Assembly (NCBI RefSeq): GCF_009017415.1
Contig: NC_092410.1
Coordinates: 124,001 to 188,000 of the forward strand
Reading direction: 5' to 3'
From: Aspergillus flavus
Taxonomy: Eukaryota > Ascomycota > Eurotiomycetes > Eurotiales > Aspergillaceae
DNA length: 64,000 nt
Shown here: piece after piece, positions 22,289-33,415 of the stretch
How positions within the stretch are numbered: the first letter of the stretch is position 1
How the letters are laid out: the number at the start of each line of letters is the position of its first letter
Notes under the pieces: model-generated
Database searches by the model: none
What the model was told of the DNA's origin: nothing
The model's input: the letters and a program-made list of their open reading frames with translations, nothing else
Made by a program: the position numbers and the translations under genes

Positions 22289-24014
22289 TTCACGGGGAAG
22301 GAATTTTGCTAGAGTGAAATGGTAGAGAGGATGGTCTGTATTTATGCGGACAACACGCAGAAGGGAAACGATAGGAGTCTCCCTCTCGTCTTTCTTCTCC
22401 TTGTCTGGGTAGGGGCCAAAATACGCACTAGCAGGGGAATGTGACTAGTTAGTCCGTATTTTCAGACTGACTACTCAATCAGATCCCTCCAAAGCTGAGG
22501 AATTCTTGGACTGGGGCGTACGAATAGCCAACTAACAGACAAACTATTTCCAGCTTATGTAACGCGCCACGTACGACCAATGCTAATAGTTGCTGTCATA
22601 TAATGGGCAAGAGTAGGATATAAATCGAGATTAAGACAATCAAACTTAGCATTGGAAGCACAATATAATAGAAGTATCATGTATAGTCTAAGATCCCCTC
22701 TGAGCTGGTCCTATGCGAGAATGGAATTTTGTCTTCGTATAGACGAGCAAGTGTCCTGTCGCCTTGGAGCACTGACAGATGTCTTCGTAATATATCTTCA
22801 ACTGTCCGACAACTGGGGCTAGTTAGCAACCCACAAAATTATGAAATCATGGTTCACGAACCCGGCTAATGCCGTCGTTGTCTGTACACCGTTAGAAGCT
22901 TTTCATTGGCAGCCTCCCTCAAGTCTTTGATACAGAAACCGCGTTGAAAGAATGCTGGCAGTCGATTTGCCGTACTGAGAGTCAAGAGATAGTTCTATAT
23001 TAAGTAAGCAGTTGGTGGAGATGTAACCACCAGGAATTTTCAGCCTTGGAGACAAAGAGTAGATGGTTGGATTTGGGCACAATAAGGTAAAAATGTGCGT
23101 CCGAACCTAGCTACATATCTATTCAAATGATATCCTAATCACTCTCTCTTCCGAATCTAAAATGTATCAGCCCACCAATCCAACAAGGCTAAATTCTACC
23201 CAGTAGGTGCGTTCACCTCCCATGTGGGATATGACTATTCTGTAGAACAGTACACATCAGGCTATGCGACTCGCTGAAAGATGCAGAGCTACCCAGCCGC
23301 TTAAGCAGTGAGGACTTATACTTACAACCCCCTGCACCTGTCTATGATGCGCAGTGATATACGTAAATGGTATGTGTGGCTGGTACAGGAAACCGGCTCA
23401 TGACGTCGATCGCGAAGAGCCGCAGCCCATTGCGGCATGTTAAAGATCTGCTCTATGACAAGAAACCGTTGATGGAAGCCGTCGTAGATGCATTGTAACA
23501 CTTCGTCTACAGGTTACCAATATCGAAGATAGGTGCAACAGGAGTTTTGATCTGCTTGAGGGTGTGATCCTCAGTTGTGTTGAATATGGCCTGTAATGCG
23601 CCACCATCTAGGAATCCAGGCGGAGGTCCTGTTCCTCTTTACACTCATAAACTACGTATTGGTGTCTGCATAGCAAATGCAAAGCATGTGAGTATTTAAT
23701 GGATTTCGGAGGGCCACGAATAGGAAAGAACCATGCTTCGGTTGTCAACACACTAACACACCAGCCAGGTCTCTCGGTACTCCAAATGCATCTGCATTGC
23801 GCCTTGAGTGTTTCCTGGTAATAGCCAAGATTTAGATACATATATCCATTGACGTCTTGTATTACAGGCCTCAAAGCAACCGTCATGTATTCTCCATCAT
23901 GTTTAACCAAAGCACCAGCACACCCGCCTGTGTTCCAAGCCCCTTTCCACCATAAACCGTGTCGGGTGCTATTCGATTCGATAAAAGAGCTTTCCATTCC
24001 GAAGGATGATCCGT
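22289..24014. other. Gene-poor stretch
   Basis: No intact gene is seen over most of it. A minus-strand frame at 23608-23997 (129 codons, MESSFIESNSTRHGLWWKGA...) directly downstream of the cupin gene has plausible composition but no recognised family; it could be a remnant or chance. Short minus-strand segments near 23450-23580 look protein-like but are stop-broken. Confidence 0.3.
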
Positions 24015-24488
24015 TCAGCAGTCAACACATCCTGCTTGACCGTACTCCTCATTCCCCACGGCGCCCAACCATTCTGTGGCTCCGTAGGCAATAGCCTCAT
24101 GAACCAAAAAGCTTCCTTCCTCAGCTCCATGCCAGTGAGTAACTCCCCGAGGACACCAAGCAGTATCGCCAACTCTTAAATGTCGGGGACTAGCCCCTTT
24201 ATTGCAAACCCATCCTGATCCAGCGATGACGCGTAGCAGTTGTCCTTTTTCATGAGTGTGCCAATGAGTTCGTGCGGAAGGTGTAAACAAAACGTTGCCA
24301 ATCCAGGTCTCATTGTCCGCGTGGCTGGCATCGATATATGCATCTCCAGTAAAGGTATCACCGAGAACTACCCTAGTTTCGTTTGCTGGGGAAGGGCGGG
24401 CGATTATAGCAACAGGTCCAGAGGAGGACGCAGTTTGAAGCAGGGGGACGACGGGTAGTAGATGATTGAGTAATCTCATTCTTTCCAT
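24015..24488 (-). CDS. Small cupin-domain protein
   Basis: A single-exon gene of 157 residues. The double-stranded beta-helix fold is shown by cupin motif 1, THWHTHEKGQLLRVIAGSGW (two His plus Glu and the glycines), and motif 2, VGDTAWCPRGVTHWHGA with the third histidine. A metal site is therefore likely. The N-terminal 20 residues are hydrophobic, but no convincing signal cleavage site is seen. Fungal proteins of this type sit in many metabolite clusters and in carboxymuconolactone-type catabolism. The reaction cannot be told from sequence. Confidence 0.82.
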   Translation of the reverse strand: MERMRLLNHLLPVVPLLQTASSSGPVAIIARPSPANETRVVLGDTFTGDAYIDASHADNETWIGNVLFTPSARTHWHTHEKGQLLRVIAGSGWVCNKGASPRHLRVGDTAWCPRGVTHWHGAEEGSFLVHEAIAYGATEWLGAVGNEEYGQAGCVDC

Positions 24489-25404
24489 GCGATGTTTGGA
24501 AGGCCGTCTGTACGATTATATTGTGTTTGAAGCAAACGCCTATCTGGAATGCAGATATTAAATATATACGGTAGCCGGTTGATGCCGTCATGAGTCCGAG
24601 TATAGCTCACGAGACTTTTGTAGATCTTTCATTCAGATGGAGATATGCCAAGGGTTTGTTGTACGTATGCATCCTTGGCAACATCTGCAAAGTATGATTG
24701 AATTTGAGTTTCATATAGGGACTTTGAGATAGGAACAGGAACAGAGCACGATGCTATTTCTGTATGATGTAACTCACTCCTCAACCTGCTGTATCTCCTC
24801 CAGTTTCTCTGGGGGTGATATAAACAAACTCATTCCAACATCCCAAGCGGTTGTAGTTGTACAGCCTTTCCCCATTTTCAAGAAGCACGCGAATGCGGAG
24901 AAGCTGCGTAGATAAGACGTATCGGAGACAAGAGAGTTAAATCCGTGTAATGCAGTTGTTGATGACATGTACTGTGAGATCGACATGGCCTCGACCCTGG
25001 ATCAGACTCAAACCAGGAAGCACTAGGGCAAGATTATATCCTCAGTCACGGTGCCAAGCCTGTGTGGTTTAGTATTGTGTCGTACGGACTGCGCTGCCGA
25101 CTCCCGAATTGACCAGTAGGGACAGGCATTTAGGCCACAGGTGACCCTATTCTCATACTGAGCCCCCCTTTTCATTCTTTTCTTTCTTCTCTGTTGCCTC
25201 GTTTCCATACATCATCATGTTGCCAAGACTTCCTGGTGTCAGCGACTGGCATTAGACGGGCCAAGGCGCCAAGTGTAAGCTAATTGCAGCTCGGCAGACA
25301 GATTGAGTAGAATCGATCATCACTTGACCTTGAGCTCAATATATCCATCGCATACTTATGTGCTCATTAGCCTTCTGCTCTTGCGCTTTATCGCCTGGCA
25401 TGCA
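24489..25404. other. Non-coding or eroded 3' part of neighbouring gene
   Basis: No intact gene is seen. Bases 24783-24935 (minus) read RVLLENGERLYNYNRLGCW, which looks like an ankyrin repeat end. This may be a leftover of ankyrin exons once attached to the gene at 25405-26596. Confidence 0.35.
24783..24935 (-). pseudogene. Possible ankyrin-repeat fragment
   Basis: A frame of about 50 codons contains RVLLENGERLYNYNRLGCW and ends in TGA. The LLENG core is typical of the second ankyrin helix. It has no start and no clear acceptor linking it to the upstream gene. Low certainty. Confidence 0.35.
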
Positions 25405-26596
25405 TTAGCTCACCTGAAGTAGGTTTGTCCCGTCAGACAAAATATCGTTCGGCGTTGCCTCTCCTTTCTCGAAGAGATATTGTAGCTGGAGCAAAACGCT
25501 GTCTGGTGAGACGCCTGATGACCTTTTTGTCAACATACTTGTGAAATCGCCTATGAGTCTGAACGCGGGCGCATCGTTGGGCACCACACGACGAAAATCA
25601 AAAGAAGGGAGAATAGTAAAGCCGCCAGCTCCACTGACAGCATTCAGGCTGAACTGTATGGAGAAGCCCAAAACCCGGTTACAGAAGACATATCGTCCAT
25701 GGAAGATGGTAGTTGCTTCCCTCTGAAAGTATAGAGGGCAGCCAAATCGGTGAGATCGAACTTTTAGAACGAACTTCCACCGCTGGGACGTTTCCTGTGG
25801 GCATGTACAGGAAGTTGGGTTGGTCTTTGCCACATGCCCAGACTGGATGCCTGACCGATAGTGGCGGTTGATGATCTGCTGTTGATCACAAAGTGATCGG
25901 AGCGTTGCGGGCGGCAGTGATCGTGGATTGGTGACGCCTGCTTGTTGGAAACTCTGAATGGCCTGAAAGATCTGCTGTTGCCCCTGTTCGATCCGAGTCA
26001 AGGTTGTAGAGATGTCGGCGGCGCCTGCCGCAATGGATTTCGAAACAGAAAGGGTCAGAGTTTCTTGGTCTTCCAGCCGTTTGGACAATGCCCTGTATGG
26101 ATGGCGGTTGGTGAAACGCATTCTCTGAAACGTGAGTAGGAACGTACAGATTCAGGATCAGCAAGGCTGTATCCAGATTCTTCTGTAAATCGGACACAGT
26201 CCCTGTCAAGGAGATGAGAGTGCCCCGCTTAAACGGATACAGCGCCTTCCGAGCGTAGTACCAGTCGCTCTTCTTAATGACAGTTGTGGCATCACATCCG
26301 CGACATTTCGCGAGTGAGTGCGATAGGCCTTCTAGCTCAACCTGACAGTCTTTAATTCGCTGAGTGACGAGGTGAGCTTCGTCTGGCGGAGAGCTGAGGG
26401 GATCCCAGAGGCGCTTCAAAAGTGCCTCGAGCTGTTTGAGTGTCGAGGTAAGACCTTCTGCTTTTTGGACGAGAGCCTTGGTTTCGCTGTCAAATTGCTT
26501 GAAGGGGCCGTAGTAGGCAGCGAGGCCCTGACAGACGGTGATGCCGAGGGAGAGGACCCCGATAACACCTGCCCCGACGGAAAAGGGGTCAGTCAT
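25405..26596 (-). CDS. Fungal STAND/NLR-type N-terminal domain protein, probably truncated
   Basis: Exon 1 is 26596-26148 and exon 2 begins at 26092 after a 55-bp GTACGT...ACAG intron. As written the protein has 378 residues and ends at 25405. The first 150 residues, opening MTDPFSVGAGVIGVLSLGIT, are the N-terminal helical domain found in fungal NLR-like and ankyrin proteins (the azaphilone cluster protein L-type N-domain). A helical stretch follows (TTLTRIEQGQQQIFQAIQSF) and then a globular part (FSIQFSLNAVSGAGGF, EKGEATPNDILSDGTNLLQ). Full family members normally continue into ankyrin repeats exactly after NDI-x-x-D-G-x-x-LL. Here GTGAGC, a good donor, overlaps the last codons, but no intact downstream exon is seen. 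Probably a gene that lost its repeats. Confidence 0.72.
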
Positions 26597-27244
26597 GTTG
26601 GAATGTGAGGGTGCATAGAGCTACTTGGGAGAAAGAGAGAGGGATCGATGGCGTTTTAAGCGCCGCGACTCCTGACGAGGCTGAGAAAGTGGCTGTGTTG
26701 GCGCCTATGGCTCTTATTGGCTAGGGCAGGCCATTGCGGTCAATCTGCAATAATTCATCTTCCGACATTCTTTGAATGCGTCTGCCGGCAGAATAGTTCA
26801 GTGATATACTATACTGAAGTCAAAGTTTACTTAAATTGCTTACTTAGCCTGCTTAATCTACTTAATCTGCTTAGTCTACCTTGTCCACCTGGAGCTTTGG
26901 TCTGCTTAGGCTATTTAATATCGCGCCTCCAGGTATATTGTCGTGAATAGGATTGTACTTCATGACATTTTTCGGCTCAGAAAACCTCCAAGGCTTCGGG
27001 GGATGGCAGGGTATTAGTGAATGAACGGGCCTTGGAGCTAGTAGAGATCATGCAGCCAATCAGATCAATCAAACACCCTTCTTGTTGTTGGTGGATGGGA
27101 ATAATCATTCCACACGCTATTATTCTTCCTGTTATGATTTTTGGTATTGTGAAATATTCCTTTTGGATGGTCGAGGACAATCCTTCTTTGGGACTTCATT
27201 ATCCATGAGTTTTAAAGCCTTGCGGAACTCTACAGGAGCGCCCA
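26597..27244. other. Intergenic with short CTTAATCT-type sequence repeats
   Basis: Around 26835-26880 the sequence is a loose tandem of gcttaatctac/cttaatctgc/cttagtctac units. Nothing coding was recognised apart from eroded frames behind the methyltransferase relic. Confidence 0.35.
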
Positions 27245-27709
27245 CTATTCATTGCAAAGTTCTCTAATTTCGCCAAATTGGAAGCGCGGGAATTCTGCAG
27301 CGTCCCGTACACCAGGGATCCAGGAACGTAGATACATGAGCGCACGAAAGCCAAAGGGGAACATTTCGACACCGGGAGTTTCTGCTAAACGAATTGATTC
27401 AACTAATTTCAAACCAGGATGGAGGAGTTCCAGAGTCTTAGGATCATCCACACACGAATGGAACTCAGCGCCGGTACCGCTGATCGACTGTATTGGCTTC
27501 GTTCCATTCAGGGCCTGTAGAGTTATAGAATTGATACACTCAAAGAGTAGTTCTCCCCGGCGAAAGTTTTGACAGATCCGTTGCAACAGCCGCTTCACAT
27601 TATTGTCCGGCAGATAGCACAGCAATCCCTCCATCACGACAAGGCGTGCTTGAATCACAATTCCCATAGCTTGATGCCTGGGCGAGATAGCGTCCTCTGT
27701 GGCCAGCAA
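27245..27709 (-). pseudogene. LCM-type (leucine carboxyl/polyketide O-) methyltransferase, 5'-truncated
   Basis: The frame opens without an ATG. It contains the C-terminal half of the Ppm1/LCMT family: LVVMEGLLCYLPDNNVKRLL (post-SAM EGLLxYL motif), FECINS, then AEFHSCVDDPKTLE and RSWIPGVRDAAEFPRFQFGE to the stop. The N-terminal half with the SAM-binding glycine motif is missing and was not found upstream. Family members methylate small acids or polyketide intermediates. Because the 3' half is open and well conserved, an unseen spliced 5' end cannot be fully excluded. Confidence 0.65.
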
Positions 27710-28151
27710 TGAGAAAGGATATATCTTTCATGTCCTTTCATCGCACCTTTCATTGAGACCCTCTTGGCTGAACCGATAATCCGTACTATCCTATGCCAGT
27801 CAAGGTTACGTATTAAGTTATACCGTTAACTTGAATATGGATCAAATGTGACGATTTTAATGGTAGTCTTCGCGGACTATTGTGTTAAGGACAGACCTAA
27901 GGGCCAACTTCAATCTCCACCCGAATGGTCCTGTGGTTTACGAACCAAAACCCACAATTCCCTCCATCTGAAGATATTTAACTCATACCTTCTGCTGTCG
28001 TTTCTTTGCTAATTCCAAGATGGCATCGCTTACGGTCAGGTCAGTAAGGCTTACACCAACACTTTTGTAAATGACGAATGCTCAGAAACAAAACGGTCTG
28101 TCTTTTCGACAGCCATCTTTGTCGTAGACACAGATGACATTTTATCACTCC
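27710..28151. other. Intergenic, no gene seen
   Basis: AT-rich sequence between two relics; no motif recognised. Confidence 0.35.
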
Positions 28152-28856
28152 TCAAAGCAAGGATTTCACCCAGCTCAACGACGTCCACTGGGTTCGTGCG
28201 ACTTTTAGCAAAAGCTCACCAGAGTTCATGAGGGCAAAGTCTCGATCATCGACAAGAATCACACCATCATCCTTCCCAGTGAGCGGATCATATCCAGCAT
28301 TAGGCTGAACAGCAAATCTCAACAACTCAAGATCCAACTCAATCATATCTGACTGCCAAGAGCCAATCGCGGAGATCAATGGGCGCCGACTTCCTTTATT
28401 GGCAACATCACTCGCCGGAAAAAGAGGTTTCTTGGACGGCGTAGCGCAGAAGATGTCACCGACATTTCGCAAGCTGACTTGCAGCTTCTGCTGGAAGTCC
28501 GGAGAATCGTTATCAATAAATCCAAAAGACCAATTGGCTTTCCATGAGCGGAGTTCTCGGCAGAGACTGTAGCAATCAAATGCTTGGCTTGGTCTCTGAC
28601 AGGGCTGACGTAGGTAATGCTCCTCACTTCGGCGCCCCTTAGCGTGAGGATCAGTCGAGTGTGCCATAAAGCCTGCATGCCACTCCCGAAGATAATAATG
28701 TCGCCAACGTGTTTCCTCCATGAGAAGGGGATCATTACATTCATCGATGTGCGATAGCCGGTCACTTCCTAAGCCCTGATGAGGAGGATAAGGGCTCTTC
28801 AAGGCATCTGGAACACAGAGTAAATAGCCACGAGTGACGCCATTATCGACCGTCAT
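28152..28856 (-). pseudogene. Ornithine cyclodeaminase/mu-crystallin-family relic with frameshifts
   Basis: Two frames must be combined. The dinucleotide-binding block DIIIFGSGMQALWHTRLI with LRGAEVRS lies in one frame (about 28705-28610). The later block DIFCATPSKKPLFPAS ... ISAIGSWQSDMIELDLELL lies in another (about 28480-28310), and the C-terminal tail runs to the stop at 28152. At least one shift occurs near 28500. The N-terminal substrate-binding third is not recognisable. Family members are NAD-dependent cyclodeaminases or imine reductases; some serve siderophore or amino-acid-derived pathways. Non-functional as it stands. Confidence 0.7.
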
Positions 28857-28974
28857 GCGACCGGAAAGCCTCCCGAAATACCCCCATGAACTCGGTATGG
28901 TCTAGAGGGAATTCACCCAGAAGATATTATCTGAAACGCGCATGGAGGGGATTCGGGTCCAAGTGGAGCCTCTC
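28844..28974 (-). other. Unassigned coding-like fragment
   Basis: One frame reads ERLHLDPNPLHARFR, stop, YLLGEFPLDHTEFMGVF. It looks like eroded protein-coding sequence lying between the glutamine synthetase and cyclodeaminase relics. I do not recognise the family. Confidence 0.25.
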
Positions 28975-29098
28975 GCGTGTTGGCCGAAAAGGGAAGGTTT
29001 CATTGCAGTAGTCGGACGCAGAGCCGACAGCGGATTCCGATATCTGCGGCAGTTTACTCATAGTACTTACAGCCCTGACTCTAAGGGCCCTCTATAGC

Positions 29099-29640
29099 TC
29101 ATGGAACTTCATCTATCCTACATAGACGTCGTTTGTCCCACCACGGGCAGGCTGCCGGTCTGCCACGGACGGAAAGATGATGTTCTAGAGGATTTACGGA
29201 GAAGTGCACATGGGCACCATTGCATAGCTTGTCGGGAATTGGCTGTGTCGAGACGGTCGCGCGTGGACCAAAGCTTGGGGCCACGATCATAATGGTTTCG
29301 CGAGCCCGTAAGAGCAGATCAATGGCCTGGAGAGGGCATGCGGGAGGCAGCACAAACTCCCACTGACCAGGGCCTGCCCCGGCGTGGGACTGTTCCAACG
29401 CGATCCCCACAGTTGCTAATGCACGGACCACGGCCTCGATCAGATCCAAGTATGTCCGATCTTCTGGAGCCAAACAAACTCAACCCGATCATGCTTGGCG
29501 AGGAATGTATCCCAAACCGCGACGGACACTTCCATTGCTACAGAGCTACGTTTCCAAAAGGAAGGGGATCCCAATATGCAGACGAAATTAACGAGTATAA
29601 GTAATGGAGAAAAGACTAAGCCAAGAAATGGAAGGCAAAA
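29099..29640 (-). pseudogene. Glutamine synthetase relic (FluG-type)
   Basis: An upstream frame gives VWDTFLAKHDRVEFVWLQ, the start of a GS beta-grasp domain. After a deletion and frame change comes EQSHAGAGPGQWEFVLPP, then LLLRARETIMIVAPSFGPRAT and NGAHVHFS, the central catalytic part. Family members read H-A-E-x-G-P-G-Q, but the metal-binding glutamate is glycine here. The beta-barrel middle section between the two parts and everything after AHVHFS are missing. Clearly dead. It lies close to the cyclodeaminase and methyltransferase remnants, possibly one lost cluster. Confidence 0.72.
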
Positions 29641-30361
29641 TAACGGGAAATACAATCAGGCAAGGCAGAGCATAAGGGGACAGCTAAGGCCTGAAGAATC
29701 TTCTCCATCTCTGGCCAGACGCATTGATTAGTTATAAGTACCGGGGAGTGGAGCTCTCCTTGGTACATTCTCGAAATGAACCCACTTCGTAGACAGCATC
29801 TTGAAGCTTCACTGGCCGTTATGCAGGAAGATCCCTGTCAATCAACCAAGGGGGAGCTTTGGACACGTATTCTTTACATAGTAATTTTCTATAGCCCTGA
29901 TCATCGTTTAAGAGATATAAAACAAAGTGAGCAGCTTTCAGGTCATAAAGATGGCCGATGGTTTCACCCGTTCTTGTGACTAAAGACCCCGACTTCGCCT
30001 TAGAAAGAGGGAGGTTAATGATACCGCGCATCGTACTTGACTTAGCTATAGATGGATTAGCTAATATTGATGTTCTAGGGCTATGGTACTGCAAAGCTGT
30101 CACTAATACCAGCCGCATGGGTGCATCTCTAAGGAAGGTACAAGACTATATATTAGAAACCAAGATCAACGGGGTGCGTCTGCGTGATAGGTCCTTTAGG
30201 TTAGACGAGAGCAGCCAGGTCGCTCTTATATATCTCAAAGATATAGATGTGCCCCTTTGAGGAGCATCACCAATATATCTTATATGCTATAACATCAGAA
30301 ATCACCAGATAAAAGAACGGGCTAACGATGTCCTTGTATTCACATCTCTCATCTAATCTGT
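29641..30361. other. Gene-poor stretch
   Basis: Overlapping frames at 29819-30118 (minus) and 29958-30260 (plus) both lack family motifs. No gene is supported. Confidence 0.3.
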
Positions 30362-31714
30362 CTAATCAATACGTTCAATGAACGCATGGTTAGGGAAGTT
30401 TGGAGTCTTGATTAGGTACATCCCTGCAGTACCGGGTGTTGGAATAACATCATGACAGATGTTGACATGATTCCAGAAGAGACCCTTGTATTCCCGGTTT
30501 TCCTGCCTTTCACGTAGAATCTGAACAATCGAACCAGGTGGGCATTGTCGATCAACATACCAATGGCCCTTGACGAACATATTACAGTTGACGCGCCACC
30601 TGGCAGTGTTGCCAGACGATGTGGTTGTCGTAATTTCTCTTCCACCAAACTGGGGGCAGATGTTATATTGTGGTGTAGGGCCGACCTCCGTCAACCGTTT
30701 AGCAACATCGCTACCGTCATGCTCATGCGAGGCAGTTCCACTTCCAACACTTGTCTCCTTTAGTGCGTCAAGTGCTTTCTGAAGCTCTGCTTTCTCAGCT
30801 TCCAGTTTAGTTTTTGCAACTTCCCATTCTTTAGCCTGGTTTGACTTCTCCTCTTCACACTTGTTTTTCATATCATTGGTGATATCAGCCTTCGTCCGTT
30901 CAAATTGAGCCTTTAATCTTTCGACAGCACTAGAAGTCTGGGTCTTGCACTTCTCCGCCGTCCTCCTTTCATATTCAACTTTCTCTATCCGAACGACTGC
31001 AGCCTTCTGCGCTTCACACTGAGCCTTTGATGTTTCAGCAACACTCACAGTCTCAGCGATCTTTTTGTCGCACTCGGCCTTCGCAGCGTGACCGAGGATA
31101 GCCTTCTCCTGTTCACATTGAGCCTTCGACGCTTCGACAGCGGCAGTAGCGTCATTGCATTTCTCGGTAATCTTCTTTTCGCATTCGACTTTCTCAGTTT
31201 GACTGAGCGCGGCCTTCTCCACTTCACATTTGGCTGCACCCTCCTCTTCACATTGAGCCTTAGCTGCCTCGACGGGCTTTTCACAGTCGCCCTCCGGTTC
31301 CGGCTCATCGACTATGCCGCCGGTTTTTTCGATCAACAAGAAGTTACTACCGGAGGCGGTGCTATAGCCCTGAGTCGTCACTAAAAAGCACTGGCCTCTG
31401 GGCGTCCATGACGTTGCCAAACAATCACTATCGACAGCACAGTGCTTAGCGCACTCACGGGCATCTACACCTTTGATTGGTGATTTATTAGATCCAGTGG
31501 CCCATTTTCCACAGGAGTACGTGAACTCGACCCCGTTGACAGATCCTTTGCCGGATGTGCTTCCCCCGGAGCAGCAGGTATCATAAGCTGTTCGGTGGTT
31601 GCCGCTGGACAAGGAAAAACAACCATTTCCACTTGCAGAGCCCAAGGGGGCCTGAGTAGCCCATGCTGCACCCGCAGACAGGATTGCAAAGAGGAAGGGT
31701 TGGCTAAACATCAT
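30362..31714 (-). CDS. Secreted protein with N- and C-terminal cysteine-rich (PAN/apple-like) domains and a cysteine-bearing coiled coil
   Basis: A single exon of 450 residues. The start at 31714 is the first ATG; upstream codons lack one. A signal peptide (MMFSQPFLFAILSAGAAWA) comes first. Residues about 25-130 are a cysteine-rich domain with CAKHCAVDSDCLATSWTPRGQCF, the core of a PAN/apple-type module. Residues about 145-320 are a charged helical region of imperfect 33-38-residue repeats built on KAQCExxKA and K(V/A)ECxKKI. Successive copies show AQC, AQC, AQC, AQF and ECE, ECD, EYE. A second module follows (NICPQFGGREI ... RWRVNCNMFVKGHW ... NVNICHDV). The layout is cysteine modules at both ends of a rod, perhaps a disulfide-linked extracellular or wall-associated oligomer (inference). 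Function unknown. Confidence 0.82.
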   Translation of the reverse strand: MMFSQPFLFAILSAGAAWATQAPLGSASGNGCFSLSSGNHRTAYDTCCSGGSTSGKGSVNGVEFTYSCGKWATGSNKSPIKGVDARECAKHCAVDSDCLATSWTPRGQCFLVTTQGYSTASGSNFLLIEKTGGIVDEPEPEGDCEKPVEAAKAQCEEEGAAKCEVEKAALSQTEKVECEKKITEKCNDATAAVEASKAQCEQEKAILGHAAKAECDKKIAETVSVAETSKAQCEAQKAAVVRIEKVEYERRTAEKCKTQTSSAVERLKAQFERTKADITNDMKNKCEEEKSNQAKEWEVAKTKLEAEKAELQKALDALKETSVGSGTASHEHDGSDVAKRLTEVGPTPQYNICPQFGGREITTTTSSGNTARWRVNCNMFVKGHWYVDRQCPPGSIVQILRERQENREYKGLFWNHVNICHDVIPTPGTAGMYLIKTPNFPNHAFIERID

Positions 31715-31732
31715 GGTCCTCTTGCGCCTCAC

Positions 31733-33397
31733 GAAAAGAGGTACTAATGGCTAAACCGAAATAAAAAGAATCAGATCTAGATATTGGGGTTTCAAGTGGG
31801 TGGGTGGAAATACCCAAGTGAGAATAGGGCGGAAAATATACGCCGATGGCTATTTGTTTCCAATATCGAATCCACAACAAATACGGGGTGTTATGGACTT
31901 ACTTTTAGCACACAGCTTGCTGTATTAGTCGTAGCTGTGCAATAGTTTGCACGGCAGTGGGTCTAGTTGCCTAGGCCGCGTGTGTGTGATAGGTACATTC
32001 AAACTCAGATCTGCGGATCTTCTATGAACTGCTACCCTTTGAAATGCCAGCTGGCGCGAGGTTCAGCTGCTCCACAGTGCGCCTCGCGGGATAACTCCGA
32101 TATGCACGGAGGAAAGACAGCTCTGAGGTCGAGCAAACAAGGCATTTTCCACTGACATATGGTTTGGGTGTGCCCTCCGAGTTACTCCTCTACACGTGGC
32201 CCGAAATATCACTCAGTAGTCCGGTAGCAGAATCGAATATGGGAAAAAATATTCCTGAAGTGGCTTCTGTATTCATCGATTAGGGAACAAGGGTCTGTTT
32301 CGCGTGGGAAACTAGGAAGCTGATCTCCACGTCGCATGGACCACCACAATCATGGACACAGCTAGAGCTCACGCGGGTACGTAGAAGAGACCGTCAATCA
32401 AACTATGTAGAGTGTTTTGAGCTCGTTCCAATGTGTTTTGGTGGGTTTTCTTGGGACCGACCAGGCGCAAAATAGGCCGACTCCCGTGTTAAGAAAATCA
32501 GGACTTTCCACGCGAATTGCACAAGGTTCAACTAGTCTACACTTTCTCGCTAGCAGCGTCGCTATTGGAAAAGTAAGCCGAGAGAAGAATCCCTCAGACC
32601 TTTCAGCCGTCGGTACTAGACGGTGCAGCATCTTCTGGCGGCGTTAGCTTCGGCATGCTCAGTCTTCAGCTTTCTTTTTTGGGCTACAGTGTTCCACCTT
32701 GGAAGCTAATCATGCAAGCTAGTCACCGAAGCGAGTTCAGCTCCCCCACAGCCAAGTGGAGCCATCCAGGATCATCGCGATCTCAGCCCCGAGATTCCCG
32801 GCGGTCGAATCAAGATCGGTTCACCGTGCCGTGGGGAAGTCTCTTGAAAGCTCTGGAATTCAGTTAGTGATAGTATTATACTGGTACTTGAGTGAGTAGA
32901 GGTGTGATATATCTTCGTGAGTGGCATATTATATTTAATGACGAAAAAACTTTAAGCGAGATCGTTCATCAACCAACCAAATTGGCTCGAAGCTGACGTG
33001 GATCTCTTGATCGATATTGTGAGATAGCAAGGTCAATGCCCCTAGTTCATCTGCATATCATTGCTGTTTATGGAATCTCGATGAATACACTGTCCTATCA
33101 ACTCTCTTCCTCACTTCACAGTCCTACCCCGGATTCCACCGCACGACTAAAGTCTATCCTGAGATCTACAAGGATATAGCTCTCATGAATTCAAGCTCAG
33201 CTCGCCACATATCTTTTTTGCCCTTCCGTCGCGATGATCGTCGATTTTAAGTTCATGGCGACGACGCAAAGAGAGAAGATGGTCCATTTTGTGGATCTTG
33301 CAAAAGGCGTCTGCCATTCTGGACGGAGCCAGGTGCCAACACGTTGGAATCTCAATCTCTTCAGCTTCGCATTCAGCTTCGCAACATACGGCAGTGG
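31733..33397. other. Intergenic, no gene seen
   Basis: This should hold the promoters of two divergent secreted-protein genes. Short frames at 31967-32155, 32398-32647 and 32655-32867 show no motif. Nothing else was recognised. Confidence 0.4.
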
Positions 33398-33415
33398 CCA
33401 ATGCGAATATAAATA
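33398..33415 (+). promoter_or_regulatory. CCAAT box and TATA box of the cysteine-repeat gene
   Basis: CCAAT at 33398-33402 and TATAAATA at 33408-33415 lie 82-69 bp upstream of the ATG at 33484, followed by a C/T-rich leader. This is a standard strong fungal promoter arrangement and argues that translation starts at 33484 rather than in the open frame upstream. Confidence 0.55.

Noticed and set aside
26835..26880. CTTAATCT-type repeats as a CRISPR or satellite array
   Set aside because: Units are short, imperfect and few, with no regular spacer.
28376..28856. Ornithine cyclodeaminase region as an intact intron-containing gene
   Set aside because: No canonical donor/acceptor pair joins the two frames, and the N-terminal third is absent.
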